Shown here one piece after another: positions 8,673 through 15,692 of a stretch of DNA of 64,000 bases. The DNA comes from CALANV01 sp036381615 (lineage in GTDB: Bacteria > Pseudomonadota > Alphaproteobacteria > CACIAM-22H2): positions 10,346 through 74,345 of the forward strand of contig DASVCL010000078.1 in assembly GCA_036381615.1 (NCBI GenBank). Direction: 5' to 3'. The position numbers and the translations under genes are program-made. The notes beneath the pieces are model-generated. The model searched no databases, was not told the DNA's origin, and was given only the letters and a program-made list of their open reading frames with translations. How positions within the stretch are numbered: position 1 is the stretch's first letter; every line of letters begins with the position of its first letter.

Positions 8673-8740
8673 TTCCGTGTTCCTCCTCTAGTTCGAATTG
8701 CGCCGGTCTTGGCCGGCTGCTTTTTTTATTTCGCAAAGTA

Positions 8741-9469
8741 TCACACGAGCAGACCGATCCCGGAACCCAGAAGCAGCAGCAGGACGATGCGCCTGAACTG
8801 TGCATCATCGACGCGGGCATAGAGCTTGAGACCGAGCCAGGTGCCGATCACGAGCGCGGGCAGACAGATCAGGAACTGCGCCACCGTCCGCATCCCGATC
8901 GTCCCGAACCCGCCCAGCCAGACCAGGGCCAGGAGCTGCATCACGAAGATATAGGGCTGGTACACGCCGCGCTGGATCTGCTTCGGCCAGCCGCGCAGTC
9001 CGCACCAGATCGTGGGGATCGCACCCGAGAGGCCGGCGAGCCCGCCCATGACGCCGCCGATGAAGCCGATCGCGCCGTCGACGGCGCGCCCGCCGGCGTC
9101 GATCGCCGCCGCCACGGGGCGCAGGAACATGAAGACGCTGTAGGCGACCAGGAAAGCGCCGACGGCGAGCCGGAACACGGGCACGTCGATGTGCTGCAGC
9201 AGAAACGCGCCGAGCGGGATGCCGACGATTCCGCCGATCAGGAACGGATGCAGTCGCAGCCAGTCGATGCTGCCCTTGAGCGCAAGCAGCGTAATGGTCT
9301 GCGCCGTGAGCGAGCCGGCAAGCACCAGCGGCACTGCTTCGGCAGGAGCCAGCACGTAGAGATAGATTCCGGTCGCGATCAGCGCGAAGGCGAATCCGGC
9401 GAGGCCCGAGGCGAACGCCGCGACGAACGTCGCGAGCGAGAGCAGCAGATCGCCCGTCACCGTGCTCAT
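8741..9469 (-). CDS. TauE/SafE family (sulfite) exporter
   Basis: A 242-residue integral membrane protein with seven to eight hydrophobic segments and the duplicated family pattern. The first glycine-rich repeat is GLAGFAFALI (about 22-31) and the second GGVMGGLAGLSGAIPTIW (about 138-155). TauE/SafE proteins are found with sulfonate catabolism genes and are thought to export the sulfite released by desulfonation. In this operon SuyAB would generate sulfite, and no sulfite dehydrogenase is visible in the window, so this protein is the obvious outlet. The ATG overlaps the upstream membrane-anchor gene by 4 bp. Confidence 0.88.
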   Translation of the reverse strand: MSTVTGDLLLSLATFVAAFASGLAGFAFALIATGIYLYVLAPAEAVPLVLAGSLTAQTITLLALKGSIDWLRLHPFLIGGIVGIPLGAFLLQHIDVPVFRLAVGAFLVAYSVFMFLRPVAAAIDAGGRAVDGAIGFIGGVMGGLAGLSGAIPTIWCGLRGWPKQIQRGVYQPYIFVMQLLALVWLGGFGTIGMRTVAQFLICLPALVIGTWLGLKLYARVDDAQFRRIVLLLLLGSGIGLLV

Positions 9470-9834
9470 GGACCGGTCACGTTCAGCAGGAACAGCAGGC
9501 CGACGGCGAGACTGAACCCGGCCGTGGCCGCCACCGCCGTGCGTTGCCAGTCGCGCCAGCCGGCGAATTCGATCGCGAGCAGCCGCAACCCGCCGGCGAG
9601 ATGGGCCGTGAGCAGCATGACGAGGCCGGTCTCGGCGAGCTTCAGGAGCGGATGCTCCGTCCAGCGCAGGAAACCGTCGAGCGCGGCCTCGCCCCGGATC
9701 GCCTGGCCGAGGGCCCAGAAGTGGAACGGCAGGAACAGCGCCAGCAGCAGTCCCGACAGGCGGTGCACGACGAAGGCCGCGTAGTTGGGATGCGCACGGG
9801 CCCGCCAGGCGAGATGCGCGTGACCCGCGCTCAT
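9466..9834 (-). CDS. SdhC-like cytochrome b membrane anchor subunit
   Basis: A 122-residue membrane subunit with three hydrophobic helices. Start at ATG 9834 (MSAGHAHLAW) is preferred over the upstream in-frame start at 9936, because it follows a GGGA ribosome site and removes a non-hydrophobic, arginine/serine-rich leader that overlaps the neighbouring gene. The succinate dehydrogenase cytochrome b signature HRLSG (24-28) is present, and a histidine in helix 2 (LLTAHLAGGLR) is a plausible heme ligand. With the next gene it should anchor the flavoprotein/iron-sulfur pair to the membrane and pass electrons to quinone. The stop overlaps the TauE start. Confidence 0.82.
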   Translation of the reverse strand: MSAGHAHLAWRARAHPNYAAFVVHRLSGLLLALFLPFHFWALGQAIRGEAALDGFLRWTEHPLLKLAETGLVMLLTAHLAGGLRLLAIEFAGWRDWQRTAVAATAGFSLAVGLLFLLNVTGP

Positions 9835-9847
9835 GCCGTGATCCCGC

Positions 9848-10195
9848 TCATGCGAACAGCCCCCCGATCGCGCGCCAACCGAAGGCGACGAGGAATAGCG
9901 CGAACGCGGCCGTGGCCACGTCGAGCGAGCGGTCACGCCACGGCGTCATTTCGCGCAGGATCGTGCGCAGGCCCAGCGGTGCGTGCACCGCGACGGCAAG
10001 CACGAACACGCCATAGAAGAGCAGCCAGCCGACCGAGCCTCGCGTACGCGCCAGGATCTCCGCGGCCGAAAGCCCACCGTGCACAGCATAGACGATCACT
10101 GCCAGATGGATTGCGACGCAGACGGCGAGCACCGCCGCCGAGGCGCGCTGCGCGGTCCACAGCAGAGCCTCGATGCGCCGCGACACCCTCGACAT
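9848..10195 (-). CDS. SdhD-like second membrane anchor subunit
   Basis: A 115-residue hydrophobic protein with three predicted transmembrane helices, histidines in the first (VAIHLAVIV) and second (VAVHAPLGLRTIL) helices, and a basic N-terminus (MSRVSRRIEA). Small two-protein anchors of this kind accompany succinate:quinone oxidoreductases. It lies 3 bp downstream of the iron-sulfur gene and 13 bp upstream of the SdhC-like gene. Sequence similarity in this family is weak, so the assignment rests on size, topology and position. Confidence 0.75.
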   Translation of the reverse strand: MSRVSRRIEALLWTAQRASAAVLAVCVAIHLAVIVYAVHGGLSAAEILARTRGSVGWLLFYGVFVLAVAVHAPLGLRTILREMTPWRDRSLDVATAAFALFLVAFGWRAIGGLFA

Positions 10196-10198
10196 CGC

Positions 10199-10918
10199 TC
10201 AGATCTTCCCTTTGAGGGCCGCGAGTGCCGTCGCGCGCTTGAGGCCCGCGATCGAGCCGGTCGGATCGAGATGCTTGGGACAGAACTCGCGGCAGCTCTG
10301 CTGCGTGTGACAGGCATGGCAGCCGGCATCGCCCGCGACCGCCGCCAGGCGTTCGTCGCGCGCGCCGTCGCGCACGTCATTGACGAGCGTCCAGGCCCGG
10401 TTGAGCGCGGCGGGACCGAGATAATCCGGGTTCCACGACACGACGTCGCAAGCGGCATAACAAACGCCGCAGCCGATGCACTCGATCGCCGCATCGGCGG
10501 CCTGGCGCTCGCGGCTGTCGGGCGGCACCACGGCGAAGTCCGTCGCCGCACCGGGGGCCGACACGAAGCGGCCCTGGGCGCGCGCCCACTTGTCGAAGAA
10601 GACGGTCATGTCGACCGCGAGATCTTTGATGACCGGCAGGTTGCGGAGCGGGGCGATCGTGACGCCGTCGCCGTCCGCCACCTTCGCCACATGCGTGCGG
10701 CATGTCCATCGTGGTACGCCGTTCACGCTCATCGCGCACGACCCGCACATGCCGACGCGGCAGGCGTAGCGGTACGACAGCGTCGGGTCGATCCGGCGCT
10801 GGATCCAGGTGACGACGTCCAGGACCGTCTGGCTCTCGCGGCGCGGCACGGTATACGTCTCGAACCGTCCCCTCTCGGTCCCGCGCCAGATCCGTACCGT
10901 GAGCGTCGCGTCGCTCAA
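10199..10918 (-). CDS. Fumarate reductase/succinate dehydrogenase iron-sulfur subunit
   Basis: A 239-residue subunit with all three cluster-binding sets of the family. The 2Fe-2S ligands are Cys53, Cys58, Cys61 and Cys73 (CRVGMCGSC then WTC). The 4Fe-4S ligands are Cys147, Cys150, Cys153 and Cys213. The 3Fe-4S ligands are Cys157, Cys203 and Cys209 (CIGCGVCYAAC, then CHACHTQQSCREFCPKHLDP). The stretch CYAAC plus PKHLDP resembles FrdB more than SdhB. It bridges the flavoprotein at 2557-4278 and the anchors encoded just downstream, although the flavoprotein gene is separated from them by the importer and fumarase genes. This split is unusual for an sdh/frd operon and suggests a dedicated complex. 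Confidence 0.9.
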   Translation of the reverse strand: MSDATLTVRIWRGTERGRFETYTVPRRESQTVLDVVTWIQRRIDPTLSYRYACRVGMCGSCAMSVNGVPRWTCRTHVAKVADGDGVTIAPLRNLPVIKDLAVDMTVFFDKWARAQGRFVSAPGAATDFAVVPPDSRERQAADAAIECIGCGVCYAACDVVSWNPDYLGPAALNRAWTLVNDVRDGARDERLAAVAGDAGCHACHTQQSCREFCPKHLDPTGSIAGLKRATALAALKGKI

Positions 10919-10999
10919 TATGCCTCCTCCCGATGGCTGAAGGCCGCTTGCCCGCGGCTCTTGTCGGTCTCCCTCACTCCTGGACAGAGGGTTGCGGTC

Positions 11000-12193
11000 T
11001 CACGCGCTTTGATAGAGCTTGGTCAGCACGAACTCGCGATGCCCCAGTGCTTCGGCCGCGGTGAGACGGCCGTTGCAGGTCCGGATCATGATGTCGATCA
11101 GGCGGTCACCTGCCTCGTCGAGCGTCATCTCGCGCCGCAGAATGCCCGAGACATCGAGGTCGATGTGCTCGCTCATTTCCCGCGCCGTCCGCGGGTTCGC
11201 GGTCAGCTTGATGACCGGCTCGATTGGGTTGCCGATCACGTTGCCCTGGCCGGTCGGGAACAGATGGACGACGAAGCCGCCCGCCGCCTGGAGCGTCACG
11301 CATTCCGCGGCAGCCGACGACGTGTCCATGAAGTAGAGCCCGGGGCCCTTCGACGGCTCCTCGGCCGGCCTCAGCACGTCGATGAACTTCGTATTGCGGC
11401 CGATCTTCTGGAAGTTGCCGAACGCCTTTTCCTCGATCGTCGTCAGGCCACCGGCGATGTTGCCCTTGGTCGGCTGGGACTCCGACAGGTCGTTCGTCTT
11501 GTAGCGGTTGATCATGTCGTTGTAGGCGCGCCACGTCGCCAGGAACTTCTCCGCGACTTCCTTGGTCGCCGCGCGCTGCGCGCAGATCACCTCGGCGCCG
11601 GTGAGCTCCGACGTCTCGCCGAAGCACGTCGTCGCACCCAGCGGATCGATCTTGTCGATCAGGTTGCCGACGGTCGGGTTCGAGGCGAGACCGGACGTCG
11701 TGTCGGACTCGCCGCACTTGCACGACACCCACAGCTCGTTGATGTAGCACTCCTCGCGCTGCAGCTCCGAGGCCCAGTGCAGGAATTCCTTCGCCTTGCG
11801 CGACGCCTTGGCGATCGTGTTGATGTCGCCGTTGCCTTCGATCGAGAAGCCCTCGACCGGCTTGCCGGTCCTGGCGATGCCATCGACCACGCGCTTGGTC
11901 CAGCCGGGCTCGATGCCGATGACCACGACCGCCGCGACGTTCGGGTTGGCGCCGGTGCCGATCAGGGTGCGGAAATGGAGCTCGAGGTCCTCGCCGAACT
12001 GCAGACGCCCATAGGCGTGCGGCAGCGCCATCGTGCCCTTGATGTTGTTGGCGACCGCCTCGCACGCGGCGTTCGACAGGTCGTCGAGCGGCAGGATGAT
12101 GACATGGTTGCGGATGCCGACGCGCCCGTTCGGGCGCCGGTAGCCCTGGAACCGAAGATCGTGTCCGTTCTTCTTCGCTGGCGTCCTGGCCAT
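11000..12193 (-). CDS. suyB: (2R)-sulfolactate sulfo-lyase, large subunit SuyB
   Basis: A 397-residue UxaA-family lyase subunit. ATG 12193 is chosen over GTG 12202 because AGAGGTGG lies five bases upstream. The N-terminal FQGYRRPNGRVGIRNHVIILP and the cluster-binding-type VSCKCGESDTTSG (about residues 163-175) are hallmarks of the altronate dehydratase large domain. The split into a separate approximately 94-residue SAF subunit and an approximately 400-residue large subunit is that of SuyAB, which eliminates sulfite from (2R)-3-sulfolactate to give pyruvate. It is translated just after suyA (2-bp gap). Altronate or galactarate dehydratase is the main alternative, but neighbouring TauE, TauABC-type and SlcC/ComC-type genes favour SuyB. 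Confidence 0.85.
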   Translation of the reverse strand: MARTPAKKNGHDLRFQGYRRPNGRVGIRNHVIILPLDDLSNAACEAVANNIKGTMALPHAYGRLQFGEDLELHFRTLIGTGANPNVAAVVVIGIEPGWTKRVVDGIARTGKPVEGFSIEGNGDINTIAKASRKAKEFLHWASELQREECYINELWVSCKCGESDTTSGLASNPTVGNLIDKIDPLGATTCFGETSELTGAEVICAQRAATKEVAEKFLATWRAYNDMINRYKTNDLSESQPTKGNIAGGLTTIEEKAFGNFQKIGRNTKFIDVLRPAEEPSKGPGLYFMDTSSAAAECVTLQAAGGFVVHLFPTGQGNVIGNPIEPVIKLTANPRTAREMSEHIDLDVSGILRREMTLDEAGDRLIDIMIRTCNGRLTAAEALGHREFVLTKLYQSA

Positions 12194-12195
12194 GG

Positions 12196-12480
12196 CTACC
12201 ACCTCTTGGTCTTCACGTTGTGGACGTGCACGTGGCGGCCCTTGCCGATGTCGGCGATGGCGCGCCCGATGTCATTGCCGTACTTGATGATCGTGTCTCC
12301 GTTCTTGATGTCCTGGAGCGCGATCTTGTGGCCGAGCGGCACGGCATCGAGCGCATCGACGTAGATCGTCTTGTCGCCCTCCATCACCCAGCCTTCGAGC
12401 CTCTGGCCCGGCTTCACGTCCTCGACGACCACGACGCCGACCGTGTCCTTCGCATCGTGAACGATGAAATGGGTCGTCAT
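12196..12480 (-). CDS. suyA: (2R)-sulfolactate sulfo-lyase, small subunit SuyA
   Basis: A 94-residue SAF-domain protein (MTTHFIVHDAKDTVGVVVVE and onward), the N-terminal domain of UxaA-type lyases as a separate chain. VHDAKDTVGV near the start and IKYGNDIGRAIADIGKGRHVHVHN near the end follow the family pattern, in which the C-terminal histidines help form the active site. It is the first gene of the leftward operon, begins 123 bp from the divergent GntR gene, and has a very strong Shine-Dalgarno site (GGGGGAGG). With SuyB it forms the desulfonating lyase acting in the cytoplasm. Confidence 0.85.
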   Translation of the reverse strand: MTTHFIVHDAKDTVGVVVVEDVKPGQRLEGWVMEGDKTIYVDALDAVPLGHKIALQDIKNGDTIIKYGNDIGRAIADIGKGRHVHVHNVKTKRW

Positions 12481-12561
12481 TCCTCCCCCTTGCCTTTTGC
12501 GCGGGATTTTAAAGGTTGAGGCTAGGCCGCCCGCCGCGGACGAGTCAATGCGGAACTTATG

Positions 12562-12573
12562 TCTTATATAAGA
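12562..12573. promoter_or_regulatory. Candidate GntR operator, perfect palindrome TCTTATATAAGA
   Basis: A 12-bp perfect inverted repeat lies in the 123-bp region between suyA and the divergent GntR/HutC gene, 31 bp before the regulator ATG and 82 bp before suyA. An A/T-rich, dyad-symmetric core is typical of HutC-subfamily operators. Its position would let the regulator control both itself and the leftward sulfonate operon, with the ligand probably a pathway intermediate. Confidence 0.6.
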
Positions 12574-12603
12574 TAGTGTTAGCTGTGCTAGGATGCGCGG
12601 GCA

Positions 12604-13329
12604 ATGAACGCGACGCTCGGCTTCCGCCCGCTCTATGCCCAGGTCAAGGACCTGCTCGTGCAGCGCCTCGTCTCCGGCGTATGGAAGCCGGGCGAGGCGC
12701 TGCCGTCGGAGTTCAGCCTCGCGGCCGAGCTCAAGGTCAGCCAGGGCACGGTCCGCAAGGCACTCGACGATCTGGCCGCGCAGAACCTCGTCGTACGCCA
12801 GCAGGGTAAGGGAACCTTCGTCGCCCGGCACACGCCCCAGCGCGCCCTCTTCCACTTCTTTCATCTCGTGGGCGACGACGGCGAGCGGGCGCTCCCGTCG
12901 CATCGCGTCCTTGCGTTGCGCAACGCGCGGGCGACGAAGGCGCAGGCCGAACGCCTGAAGCTTGCCGCGGGTGCCCCCGTGATCGCGCTCAAGCGCATCC
13001 GTCTGCTCGGCGGCCGTCCGGCGATCTTCGAGCGCATCGTCCTGCCGGGCGCCCTCTTCCCCGGTCTCGTCGAACGCCTGGCCGACCGGCTGCCGAACGA
13101 GGTGTACCGTTTCTATGAAGAGAAATACGGCGTCACCGTCGCCCGCGCGGTCGAGCGCCTCAAGGCCGTCGCGGCCACGCCCGAGGAGGCGAAGGCGCTC
13201 GGCCTTGAAGCCGGCGCGCCGCTGCTCGAGATCGACCGTACCGCCTACGGCCTCGACGGACGTCCGGTCGAGCTGCGCCTGAGCCGCTGCGACACGGCGC
13301 GGCATCATTACCTGAGCGAGATTACGTAG
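12604..13329 (+). CDS. GntR/HutC-family transcriptional regulator (UTRA domain) of the sulfonate operon
   Basis: A 241-residue regulator. Residues 1-75 are a winged-helix GntR domain (LPSEFSLAAELKVSQGTVRKAL with the recognition helix). From about 90 onward is a UTRA ligand-binding domain (HHYLSE near the C-terminus is characteristic of the HutC group). It is divergent from suyA with a perfect palindrome between them. Most HutC-type proteins are repressors released by a substrate-like small molecule. Here sulfolactate or the imported sulfonate is the likely effector (inference). Confidence 0.88.
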   Translation: MNATLGFRPLYAQVKDLLVQRLVSGVWKPGEALPSEFSLAAELKVSQGTVRKALDDLAAQNLVVRQQGKGTFVARHTPQRALFHFFHLVGDDGERALPSHRVLALRNARATKAQAERLKLAAGAPVIALKRIRLLGGRPAIFERIVLPGALFPGLVERLADRLPNEVYRFYEEKYGVTVARAVERLKAVAATPEEAKALGLEAGAPLLEIDRTAYGLDGRPVELRLSRCDTARHHYLSEIT

Positions 13330-13363
13330 TCGCCGCTTCAGTCCGGGCGATCAGTCTGCCGAT

Positions 13364-13379
13364 CCGCCCGTCGGGGCGG
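13364..13379. terminator. Possible bidirectional terminator hairpin
   Basis: CCGCCC (13364-13369), a GTCG loop and GGGCGG (13374-13379) form a GC-only hairpin in the 53-bp gap between the convergent GntR gene and the SDR gene at 13383. There is no U-tract, so its terminator role is only suggested by position. Confidence 0.3.
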
Positions 13380-13382
13380 CAT

Positions 13383-14246
13383 TCATCCGTCCTTCCGGGG
13401 CGGTGAGGGGCTGGTCGCCGTCGGCCCTTCATCCGCAGCGGACGCGGAGAGGCGCGTGCTCGCGAAATCGGTGCCGTGGGCGCGCGTGAGGAAGCCCGCC
13501 GTAAGCCCGCCATCGACCGGCAGCACGGCGCCATTGACATACCGCGCCGCATCAGACAGCAGAAACAGGATCGCGTCCGCCACCTCGTCCGGCTGCGCGA
13601 TACGGCCCAGCGGCGTACGATCTTCGATGACGCCTGCGACGAAGCTCTCCGGCACGCCGCGGCGGATCATCTCCGTATCGACCGCGTTCGGCGCGACGGC
13701 GTTCACGCGCACGCCGCGGTGCCCCCATTCGATCGCCAGCGTCTTCGTCAGGCTGATGACGCCCCATTTGGATGCCGCATAGTTGGCGCGGCCGGCCTGT
13801 CCCCCAAATCCCGTGATCGACGCGATCATGACGATGACGCCGTTCCGGCGCCGAAGCATGGGCGCCGCCGCCGCCTGCGCGGTGAGGAATGTCCCCTTGA
13901 GATTGACGTCGAGGACGAGATTCCAGGTCTCCTCGTCCATCGTGTCGGCCGGCGCCGCACGGGCGACGCCGGCGGCAGCCACGACCCCGTGGATGGGCCC
14001 GAGCTCCTGCTCGATCGTCTCGATCACCCGCCGGGTTGCCGCAGCGTCGCGAACGTCGAGCATATAAGCCCGTGCCGCCACATCGCCGGCACTGAGCATC
14101 CGGGCGACGGCATTTGCACCGTCCCGGTTCACATCGACGACGGCAATTCGCGCCCGTTCGCGCGCAAGCGCCGTCGCAACCGCCAATCCGATCCCTTGCG
14201 CGCCACCGGTAACGAGAATGACTTTACCGGCAAGGCCAAAATCCAT
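13383..14246 (-). CDS. Short-chain dehydrogenase/reductase (SDR)
   Basis: A 287-residue classical SDR using NAD(P). Cofactor motif TGGAQGIG (14-21), NAG-region AAAGVA (about 90), catalytic Ser in IASITG and the YAASK pair, and the PVDGG end of the fold near 248-252 are all present. The last about 35 residues after the fold are serine/proline-rich and unlike the family, perhaps a disordered tail. It is the last gene of a seven-gene minus-strand block with a Liv-type importer and two further SDRs, so it probably oxidises or reduces an alcohol/ketone intermediate of the imported compound. The substrate is unknown. Confidence 0.88.
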   Translation of the reverse strand: MDFGLAGKVILVTGGAQGIGLAVATALARERARIAVVDVNRDGANAVARMLSAGDVAARAYMLDVRDAAATRRVIETIEQELGPIHGVVAAAGVARAAPADTMDEETWNLVLDVNLKGTFLTAQAAAAPMLRRRNGVIVMIASITGFGGQAGRANYAASKWGVISLTKTLAIEWGHRGVRVNAVAPNAVDTEMIRRGVPESFVAGVIEDRTPLGRIAQPDEVADAILFLLSDAARYVNGAVLPVDGGLTAGFLTRAHGTDFASTRLSASAADEGPTATSPSPPRKDG

Positions 14247-14249
14247 GTT

Positions 14250-14981
14250 CTATATCCCCAAGCCGCCGCCGAGCGATTTTCCGCCGTCGACGAGAAGGAC
14301 CTGCCCCGTGATGAAACCGGTCCGGGGAGAGGCGAAGAACGCGACGGCATTCGCCACGTCATCCGGCGTGCCGGCCTTTCTCGTCGGCTGCAGGGCAAGC
14401 TGTTGGCGCAACCGGTCCGGGCTCAACGCCTGAAGCATGGGTGTGTCGATCAAGCCGGGCGCAATCGCGTTGACGAAGATCTCCCGCCCGGCGAGCTCCA
14501 TGGCCATGGCGCGCGTCAGACCGACGACGGCGGCCTTGGAGGCGACATAATGGGCATGTCCGCGCGCACCCAGGAAGGCACGCGAGGCGATATTGATGAT
14601 GCGTCCGCCGGGCTGCATCCGCCGTGCCGCCTCCTGGGCGACGACGAACAGACCGACGACGTTGACCTTGTGCGCGGCCTCGAAATCGGCCTCCGTCAAA
14701 TCGAAGAACGGCCGGTCCGTGAAGACTCCCGCGTTGTTCACCACGACCTCGAGCGACGGCAGACGCTCAAACAGCGCCGAGACGCTGCCGCGATCGCATA
14801 TGTCGATTGCGGCGCCTTCGGCCTCGCCGCCGACATGGCGTATCGCGGCGACGGCATCGTCCGCTGCCGCCGCATTGCGGTCGATCACGATCACGCGGAA
14901 TCCGTCCTCAGCAAGGCGTTCTGCGATTGCCCGCCCGATACCTTGACCGGCTCCGGTCACCGCGGCGATGCGCCGTTCCAT
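14250..14981 (-). CDS. Short-chain dehydrogenase/reductase (SDR)
   Basis: A 243-residue classical SDR with TGAGQGIG (9-16), NNAGV (about 87-91), catalytic Ser in NIASRAF, and YVASK. The C-terminal LLVDGG segment closes the Rossmann fold. It is encoded 3 bp upstream of the preceding SDR and 6 bp downstream of the Liv-type ATPase gene, hence the same transcript. It probably acts on a hydroxy or keto group of the substrate taken up by the adjacent transporter. Substrate and cofactor preference cannot be deduced. Confidence 0.88.
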   Translation of the reverse strand: MERRIAAVTGAGQGIGRAIAERLAEDGFRVIVIDRNAAAADDAVAAIRHVGGEAEGAAIDICDRGSVSALFERLPSLEVVVNNAGVFTDRPFFDLTEADFEAAHKVNVVGLFVVAQEAARRMQPGGRIINIASRAFLGARGHAHYVASKAAVVGLTRAMAMELAGREIFVNAIAPGLIDTPMLQALSPDRLRQQLALQPTRKAGTPDDVANAVAFFASPRTGFITGQVLLVDGGKSLGGGLGI

Positions 14982-14987
14982 GGGGTA

Positions 14988-15692
14988 CTATCCTCCAAGA
15001 TACGCTTGCCGCACGCGGTCATTCTGCGCGAGTTCGGCGGACGGTCCTTCGAAAGCGATCTCTCCGTTCTCGAGGATGTACGCATAGGACGAGACCGCGA
15101 GCGCCAGGCGCGCATTCTGCTCGACGACGAGTATCGTCAGCCCCTCCTGATTGAGCTGACGAATGATCCTGAAGATCTGCTCGACCAGCAGAGGCGAAAG
15201 ACCAAGCGATGGCTCGTCGAGCAGGAGAAGCTTCGGTCGCGCCATGAGCGCGCGCGCGATCAGCAGCATCTGCTGCTCGCCGCCGGACAGGGTCCCCGCA
15301 TCCTGGGCAAATCGCTGCCGCAGGACCGGAAAGTAGCCGCAAACGCGGTCGAGATCGGCGGCAATGCCGCGTCGATCCCGGCGTACATGCGCGCCGATCT
15401 CGAGATTCTCGCGAACGGACATGCGCGCGAAGATTTCCCGGCCCTCCGGCACCTGCGCAATGCCGAGTCGGACGACTTCGTCCGACGAAAGACGGTCGAT
15501 GCGACGCCCTTCGAAGAGAATCTCGCCTTCGGTGATATTGACGAGCCGGCTCACGCAGTTGAGCGTGGTCGTCTTTCCGGCGCCGTTGGCGCCGAGCAGC
15601 GCGATGATCGCACCGGCCGGCGCATTGAGGCTGACGTGCGACAGCGCCGCGACGCGGCCATAGGCTGCGGAGATACTGCGGACTTTCAGCAT
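14988..15692 (-). CDS. Branched-chain amino acid-type ABC transporter ATPase, LivF-like
   Basis: A 234-residue ATPase with Walker A GANGAGKT (about 34-41), signature LSGGEQQ, Walker B LLLDEPSLGLSP and switch His-equivalent region VEQN. The LivF type is shown by VPEGREIFARMSVRENLEIGA and the ending VRQAYLGG. It overlaps the LivG-like gene by 7 bp. With the two permeases and the binding protein downstream in coordinates (upstream in transcription) it powers one importer. Such transporters carry amino acids but also aromatic acids and other carboxylates. Confidence 0.9.
   Translation of the reverse strand: MLKVRSISAAYGRVAALSHVSLNAPAGAIIALLGANGAGKTTTLNCVSRLVNITEGEILFEGRRIDRLSSDEVVRLGIAQVPEGREIFARMSVRENLEIGAHVRRDRRGIAADLDRVCGYFPVLRQRFAQDAGTLSGGEQQMLLIARALMARPKLLLLDEPSLGLSPLLVEQIFRIIRQLNQEGLTILVVEQNARLALAVSSYAYILENGEIAFEGPSAELAQNDRVRQAYLGG

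Noticed and set aside
2557..10918. Plain TCA-cycle succinate dehydrogenase and fumarase locus
   Set aside because: Not fully excluded, but the genes are interleaved with suyAB, TauE and a sulfonate-type importer, the flavoprotein has two substituted key positions, and no other TCA genes are present.
9983..12364. 793-codon plus-strand open frame
   Set aside because: Antisense to the iron-sulfur subunit and suyB. Composition is of shadow type and no motif is seen.
11000..12480. Altronate/galactarate dehydratase (UxaA/GarD)
   Set aside because: No uronate genes nearby. The split small/large subunits and the sulfite-export and sulfonate-transport neighbours fit SuyAB better.
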